This document shows, one piece after another, positions 34,741 through 39,672 of a DNA stretch of 39,672 nt. The notes below the pieces were generated by a model. The model saw only the letters and a list, made by a program, of their open reading frames with translations. It did not search any database and was not told the origin of the DNA. Both the position numbers and the translations under genes were made by a program. The stretch is from the NCBI GenBank assembly GCA_009731375.1, contig BJOX01000218.1, positions 539,797 through 579,468 of the forward strand, in the 5' to 3' direction. The stretch is from Paulinella micropora (taxonomy: Eukaryota; Cercozoa; Imbricatea; Euglyphida). The stretch's first letter is position 1; every line of letters starts with the position of its first letter.

Positions 34741-34772
<32 letters not shown>

Positions 34773-34908
34773 CAATAATGTATGCATGCATGTATGTATG
34801 TATGTGTGTGTGTGTGTTTGTGTATGTATGTATGTATGTATGTATGTATGTATGTATGTATATATGTATGTATGTATGTATGTATGTACGTATGTATGTA
34901 TATATATG

Positions 34909-34939
<31 letters not shown>

Positions 34940-35545
34940 TTATGTGTATGTATGTATGTATGTATGTAGGTATGTAGGTATGTAGGTATGTATGTATGTA
35001 TGTATGTATGTATGTGTGTGTGTATGTGTGTGCATATGTTTGTGTGTGTGTGTATGTATGTATGTATGTATGTATGTAGGTGTGTGTGTGTGTGTGTGTA
35101 TGTGTCACTGTGTGTGTCTGCCTGTCTGTCTGTCTCTCTGTCTGTCTCTCTGTCTGTTCGTCTGTCTGTACATGTCTCTTGTCCGCTGTCTGTCTGTACG
35201 TACATGTGCTGTCTGTCTGTCTGTCTGTGCCTGTCTGTCTGTCTGTCTGCCTGTCTGTCTATGTGTGTCTAGCGTGTGTGTGTGTGTGTGTGTTTGTCTG
35301 TGTGTGTGTGTGTTTGTGTGTGTCTGTTTGTCTGTCTGTCTGTCTCTCTGTCTGCCTGTCTGTCTATGTGTGTGTGTGTGTGTGTGTGTCTGTGTGTGTG
35401 TGTCTGTGTGTGTGTGTCTGTGTGTCATTCTGTCTGTCTGTCTGTCCGTATGTCTGTCTCTCTGTCTTTCTGTCTTTATGTATGTTTAACATGCACAGAT
35501 TCACATAGACCACTCTGTCTGTCTCGCTCTGTGTCTGTCTGTCTG

Positions 35546-35577
<32 letters not shown>

Positions 35578-35578
35578 G

Positions 35579-35673
<95 letters not shown>

Positions 35674-35706
35674 TCTCTATGTATGTATATGTATGTATAT
35701 GTGTGT
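34596..35706. repeat. Microsatellite block: (TATG)n, (TGTC)n, (TG)n, (TC)n
   Basis: Begins with TGCATGCATGCA, then long (TATG)n to about 35100, mixed (TGTC)/(TG)n to 35490, a short unique piece around 35486-35520 (ACATGCACAGATTCACATAG) and (TC)n to about 35680. No gene. All open frames here are repeat artefacts. Confidence 0.97.
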
Positions 35707-35716
35707 NNNNNNNNNN
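35707..35716. other. 10-N assembly gap with duplicated flanks
   Basis: (TC)n then ATGTATGTATATGTATGTAT then GTGTGT occurs both just before and just after the gap, a third example of a join between overlapping contig ends. Confidence 0.9.
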
Positions 35717-35924
35717 TCTCTCTCTCTCTCTCTCTCTCTCTCTATGTATGTATATGTATGTATATGTGTGTATATGTATGTATGTATGTATGTATGTGTG
35801 TGTGTATGTATGTATGTATCTATGTATGTATGTATGTATACATGCATGCATGTATGCATGTATGTACGTATGCACGGTATGTATGTACGTATGAACGTAT
35901 GTACGTACGTACGTTTAGTGACAC

Positions 35925-35955
<31 letters not shown>

Positions 35956-36120
35956 TGTATGTATGCATGCATGCATGTATGTATGTATGTATGCATGTAC
36001 GTATGTATGTATGTATGTATGTATGTATGTATGTGATATCAGTCAGTGGCGCCAACTGTATGTACTGTATGCGTGTATGTATGTATGTATGTATGTATGA
36101 CATTGCCAGTATGTAATATT
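35717..36120. repeat. (TC)n and (TATG)n microsatellite, second block
   Basis: Short (TC)n, then (TATG)n with interruptions such as ACGTACGTACGTTTAGTGACAC and TCAGTCAGTGGCGCCAACTG (about 36040-36060). No gene. Confidence 0.95.
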
Positions 36121-36449
36121 TCACTTGAAATGATGTCCTAGTTGCTCAAGTTAGTTTCACAATTAAATATGGTCCGCATTTCATTATTAATAAAAATCTT
36201 TTAGACTATTAATAAACCGACAATGACTAAAATATTTTTGGTTGACTCGAAATGTAAATTAGTTTCTTTGAGTCATGAGCGTTTCCTTGTTGAGACGACT
36301 CGCTTAGAATATTATATTTAAGGATATATTGTTTCCTTATATTCAAGTAATATAAAAGGAAAAATAGAGTCATAATTTCAGTCATTGTCTGCTTACTTAA
36401 AGCCTATAGCTGTAGTATTAATATAAATTGCGGACGGTATTTAAGTAAC
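36121..36449. other. AT-rich unique segment between the duplicated blocks
   Basis: About 330 bp, far more AT-rich than the viral genes, with no supported reading frame and no obvious terminal repeats. It ends exactly where the second copy begins in mid-penton gene. It could be host intergenic DNA or part of a mobile element. Confidence 0.5.
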
Positions 36450-36901
36450 ACAGCAAAAGCGGCGACGACAGTGCGCATGCCGTGCTAGGCTTCCCGACTT
36501 CGGCCCAGAACGAGCTCTTTGCACTGACGTCGGGCCAGGCCACCGTCTTGCCACAAGTTGTGGCACTAGGCCTGCCGACTTCGCTAGGCATCAAGATCAA
36601 GGAATGCTCAAGCCTGGCCTACTCGACGGGCGGCAACTACGAGGAAGTGTCTCTGACGGGCGCGGTCTCGCGCGGCAGGAAAGTGCAATCGGGCAGCCTG
36701 ATCATTCCTTTCCTGGCCTCGTCGGGGGGCTACCAGTCGTCGGCACAGGACCGGCACGACCAGTACGTGGTGTTTCCGACGCTGACGAAGTACACGCTGA
36801 CGAAGTACTTGCACCTGCAGGTGTGTAACCCTGACACCAGGGACAAGGTGGACTTAAATGGGGCGGACTGGGAGATGCTGCTGTCGAAAGCCGGTTGCTG
36901 A
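36450..36901 (+). pseudogene. 5'-truncated second copy of the penton gene
   Basis: Contains the C-terminal half of the penton protein (from about residue 136) and the same TGA TAG end. The 5' half, including the start and the penton N-terminal motif, is absent and replaced by AT-rich DNA, so this copy cannot make a full penton. Confidence 0.9.
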
Positions 36902-36968
36902 TAGAGTGGCCGCCGGCCCAGCAATCGCACATTTTTTAAAAACCTTGTGGCCGCAGTTAAAGAGAACG

Positions 36969-37643
36969 ATGGATGAGGATAAAATCCTGGCGATGCGATC
37001 GCATTCGAACGAGAATCATGACTCTGACGACAGCGACGTCAAGCGAGAGGAAGAGAAGTGGTCTTCGAGGCACGAGTCCTACTTTGCCAGCGTGGTGGAC
37101 GAGTGTGCCCTGCACGCGCGCCTCAACAACTCGGCCGGCTACTACTATTACAACCGCTTTCTGTTGTTTGGTTTGTTGGCCACTATCGTGCCGGCGATCT
37201 GTTCGATTATCGTGGGAAATTTCGGCTTCAAGGCGTGCGGAGCAGGCCGGACGGGCTACGATTGGGTCAGCGTCACGTGTTTAATCTTGGTAGCTATCAT
37301 ATCGGGGACCAACTCGTTTTTCAACTTTGGGCAAAAAGCAGAGAGCCACTTCTCCTGTGAGATCCTTTTTGAAATGGCCAAGAACGAGCTCTCAATCGAG
37401 ATGGCCAAGAAGAGGCGCTTTAGATTAGCAGCGGACGTGCTGCTGGTCAAGATTACCATGGCCCTGGAGAAAGTGCGCTCGAACGAGCAGGTTATACCGG
37501 GCCCGGTGTTGTGGGCGCACCGCCTGGACCGCGAGAAGCTGGCCAAAGCGCGCGCACAGATGGTGACGAGCGGCGAACCGGTCAGGCTTCACCAGGGCAC
37601 GCCCGTGACGCTGGACAGACACTTGATCCCGATGCCTACATGA
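36969..37643 (+). CDS. Second copy of the SLATT-like membrane protein
   Basis: Encodes the same 224 residues as the gene at 32894, with both membrane helices. The upstream promoter-like motif has one change (TCTTGTG to CCTTGTG). Whether this is a genuine duplicate or an assembly duplicate cannot be told from sequence alone. Confidence 0.6.
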   Translation: MDEDKILAMRSHSNENHDSDDSDVKREEEKWSSRHESYFASVVDECALHARLNNSAGYYYYNRFLLFGLLATIVPAICSIIVGNFGFKACGAGRTGYDWVSVTCLILVAIISGTNSFFNFGQKAESHFSCEILFEMAKNELSIEMAKKRRFRLAADVLLVKITMALEKVRSNEQVIPGPVLWAHRLDREKLAKARAQMVTSGEPVRLHQGTPVTLDRHLIPMPT

Positions 37644-37891
37644 CCGTGCAGACCTTGGGACACAGCTCACAGCAGTTGGAAGCGAGGGCGGCCTTCACGA
37701 GCTCCCAGATAACATCGACCACTGGCGGGATCAGCTTGTCCACGTTGTCGTCAGGACACAAGTCCACGAGCACGGAAATGAGGATCTCGTTGTTCGGTCT
37801 TACGTCTTTGTAACATGATTTGTTCTTTGTTCTGTTGTACCGATAAGAAAAAAAATATCCTCTTTCCCTTTATAGTATTAAAAGAGAGTAA

Positions 37892-38670
37892 ATGGCCTTG
37901 CTGAAACTGGACAACCGGCAGCTGAACGAATTACGGACACTGAAGAAAAACTGCTCGTGTCGGAAGAATCGCGGTTTTGTCTCTTTCCCATCAGGCGTCC
38001 GAACCTGTATTCATTCTATGAAGCTTCCCTGCGCTCGTTCTGGACGGCAGACGAGCTTGATCTGAGCCGGGAACAGGCAGATTTCAAGAAATTGAGTGCG
38101 GACGAGCAGCATTTTATTAGGATGGTGCTAGGTTTTTTTGCTAGCTCGGACGGCATCATTCAAGAAAACCTGGCCGCTAATTTTTTGGCCGAAGTGCAGT
38201 TCAGTGAAGCGAGACTTTTTTTTTCTTACCAGATCTTTAATGAGGCCGAACACTCGCGGACCTACAGCCTGTTGATCGATACGATCATCAGCGACCAGCA
38301 AGAGAAAGACAAGCTGTTCAATGCGATCACGCAGGTCCCGACCGTCGCACAAAAAGCCAAGTGGGCGCTGCAGTGGCTCAGCCCGGCCCGGTCTTCGTTT
38401 GCCGAGCGGCTGGTGGCGTTCGCTTGTGTGGAACTTGTCCAGTTCGCCTCTTCTTTCGCCTCCATCTTTTGGCTGAAACAAAAGCACCCGGGCCTGTTGC
38501 AGGGCCTGTGCACCAGCAACGAGTTTATTGCGCGGGACGAGATGCAGCACGGCCTGTTCGCGTGCCACTTGTACAAGCACCACGTGTCGAACAAGCTGGA
38601 GATGTCGCGCATTTTCCAGATCGTGGCGGGCTGTGTCGAAGTCGAACGGAGGTTCATCAGCGAGTCGCTG
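37892..38670 (+). CDS. Second copy of the truncated RNR small subunit
   Basis: Same sequence as 33817-34595, including the same A5-run frame break near the start and the same cut at ERRFISESL followed by TGCATGCA. Sharing of both defects shows they existed before the duplication or are one locus assembled twice. Confidence 0.88.
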
Positions 38671-38977
38671 CATGCATGCATGCATATATGCATGTATGTA
38701 TGTATGTATGTATGTATGTATGCATGTATGTATGTTATGTATGTATGTATGTATGTATGTATGTATGTATGTGTGTATGTATGTATGTATGTATGTATGT
38801 ATGTATGTATGCGTGTATGTATGTATATATGTATGTATGTATGTATGCAATAATGTATGCATGCATGTATGTATGTATGTGTGTGTGTGTGTGTTTGTGT
38901 ATGTATGTATGTATGTATGTATGTATGTATATATGTATGTATGTATGTATGTATGTACGTATGTATGTATATGTATG

Positions 38978-39008
<31 letters not shown>

Positions 39009-39105
39009 TTATGTGTATGTATGTATGTATGTATGTAGGTATGTAGGTATGTAGGTATGTATGTATGTATGTATGTATGTGTGTGTGTATGTGTGTGCAT
39101 ATGTT

Positions 39106-39136
<31 letters not shown>

Positions 39137-39419
39137 ATGTATGTAGGTGTGTGTGTGTGTGTATGTGTCACTGTGTGTGTCTGCCTGTCTCTCTGTCTGT
39201 CTCTCTGTCTGTTCGTCTGTCTGTACATGTCTCTTGTCCGCTGTCTGTCTGTACGTACATGTGCTGTCTGTCTGTCTGTCTGTGCCTGTCTGTCTGTCTG
39301 TCTGCCTGTCTGTCTATGTGTGTCTAGCGTGTGTGTGTGTGTGTGTGTTTGTCTGTGTGTTTGTGTGTGTTTGTGTGTGTCTGTTTGTCGGTCTGTCTGT
39401 CTCTCTGTCTGCCTGTCTG

Positions 39420-39452
<33 letters not shown>

Positions 39453-39574
39453 CATTCTGTCTGTCTGTCTGTCTGTATGTCTGTCTCTCTGTCTTTCTGT
39501 CTTTATGTATGTTTAACATGCACAGATTCACATAGACCACTCTGTCTGTCTCTCTCTGTGTCTGTCTGTCTGTC

Positions 39575-39672
<98 letters not shown>
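38671..39672. repeat. Microsatellite block at the right end
   Basis: (TATG)n, (TGTC)n, (TG)n and a terminal (TC)n of more than 90 bases, matching 34596 onward with slippage differences. No gene. Confidence 0.97.

Larger units (their letters stand above)
32375..35690. repeat. Left copy of a large duplication
   Basis: From ACAGCAAAAGC at 32375 the sequence is repeated at 36450 with a constant offset of 4075 through 34.6 kb. It contains the penton 3' part, the SLATT-like gene, the RNR small subunit part and the following microsatellites. After 34.6 kb the repeats differ only by microsatellite length changes up to the (TC)n tract near 35.6 kb. The right boundary is approximate because both copies become (TC)n. 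Confidence 0.95.
36450..39672. repeat. Right copy of the large duplication
   Basis: Near-identical to 32375 onward (offset 4075). I noticed only about two substitutions over 2.2 kb of non-repetitive sequence (for example T to C at 36943, and CTCATTG to CTCGTTG near 37785), but several length changes in the microsatellites. It runs to the window end inside (TC)n. Confidence 0.95.

Noticed and set aside
34596-35508. Long Cys/Met/Tyr/Val and Cys/Leu/Ser open frames on both strands
   Set aside because: They arise from (TATG)n, (TGTC)n and (TG)n repeats, which contain no stop codons in several frames.
1-39672. CRISPR array
   Set aside because: Repeats are microsatellites, tandem protein repeats or hairpin elements; no regularly spaced repeats with unique spacers.
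1-39672. TAG fully reassigned as a sense codon
   Set aside because: TAG is also the apparent natural end of the VLTF2-like gene (14531) and of the genes ending at 20219 and 24264.

Overview
The window looks like a eukaryotic (probably protist) scaffold carrying a compact dsDNA virus genome, integrated or joined to host DNA in assembly. The flanks (about 1-1740 and 34596-36120, again after 38671) are microsatellites and low-complexity DNA. Between about 4.3 kb and 34.6 kb the DNA is GC-rich, densely packed with genes on both strands, and carries hallmark genes of Nucleocytoviricota-like viruses. These are a double jelly-roll major capsid protein (26507-28297), a penton-type capsid protein (31972-32826), an A32-type packaging ATPase (18666-20041), VLTF3-like (14979-15880) and VLTF2-like (14531-14857) transcription factors, a RuvC-type resolvase (about 30024-30676), a PCNA-like clamp (13467-14443), a gp2.5-type ssDNA-binding protein (12618-13324), and both ribonucleotide reductase subunits (10349-12607 and 33817-34595). 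I see no family B DNA polymerase, RNA polymerase subunit, D5-type primase-helicase or HUH endonuclease.

Layout. 1-1740: repeat-rich flank. 1862-3259: homopolymers and two large gaps around a repeat-coding gene fragment. 3262-4190: a cluster of short inverted-repeat elements. 4274-9820: two divergent genes, one unknown and one a large replication protein that appears to join a polymerase-like (TVpol-type palm) region to a UL9-like SF2 helicase; between them lie iterons and a perfect palindrome. 9969-14443: nucleotide metabolism and replication accessory genes. 14531-20041: late transcription factors, a large tyrosine-recombinase / telomere-resolvase-like protein, an F-box-like protein and the packaging ATPase. 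20082-28506: mostly + strand virion-type genes, including a WH2-motif protein, coiled-coil and membrane proteins, and the major capsid protein. 28625-34595: a Cys-repeat/endonuclease protein, an HMG/YABBY-like protein, the resolvase, a virion surface-type protein, the penton, a SLATT-like membrane protein and the RNR small subunit, which is cut off inside a (TATG)n microsatellite.

Two genes (VLTF3 and ATPase) are interrupted by short introns with consensus GT...AG borders. Repairing the frame exactly at these borders restores the conserved family motifs, so I infer nuclear transcription and splicing. Many genes are preceded by a shared A-rich/TCTTGTG motif followed by TTAAAG close to the start codon, a candidate late promoter. 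About a dozen single-base frame breaks, mostly at short homopolymers, and two in-frame TAG codons interrupt otherwise conserved genes. They could be long-read errors or decay of an endogenous copy.

The right end contains a near-identical duplication (32375 to about 35.6 kb and 36450-39672, offset 4075) that includes the same virus/microsatellite junction. By gene content the element resembles the small Nucleocytoviricota relatives (mriyavirus-like viruses, about 35-45 kb), but the polymerase-helicase fusion plus resolvase-like recombinase in place of an HUH initiator may mark a distinct lineage.
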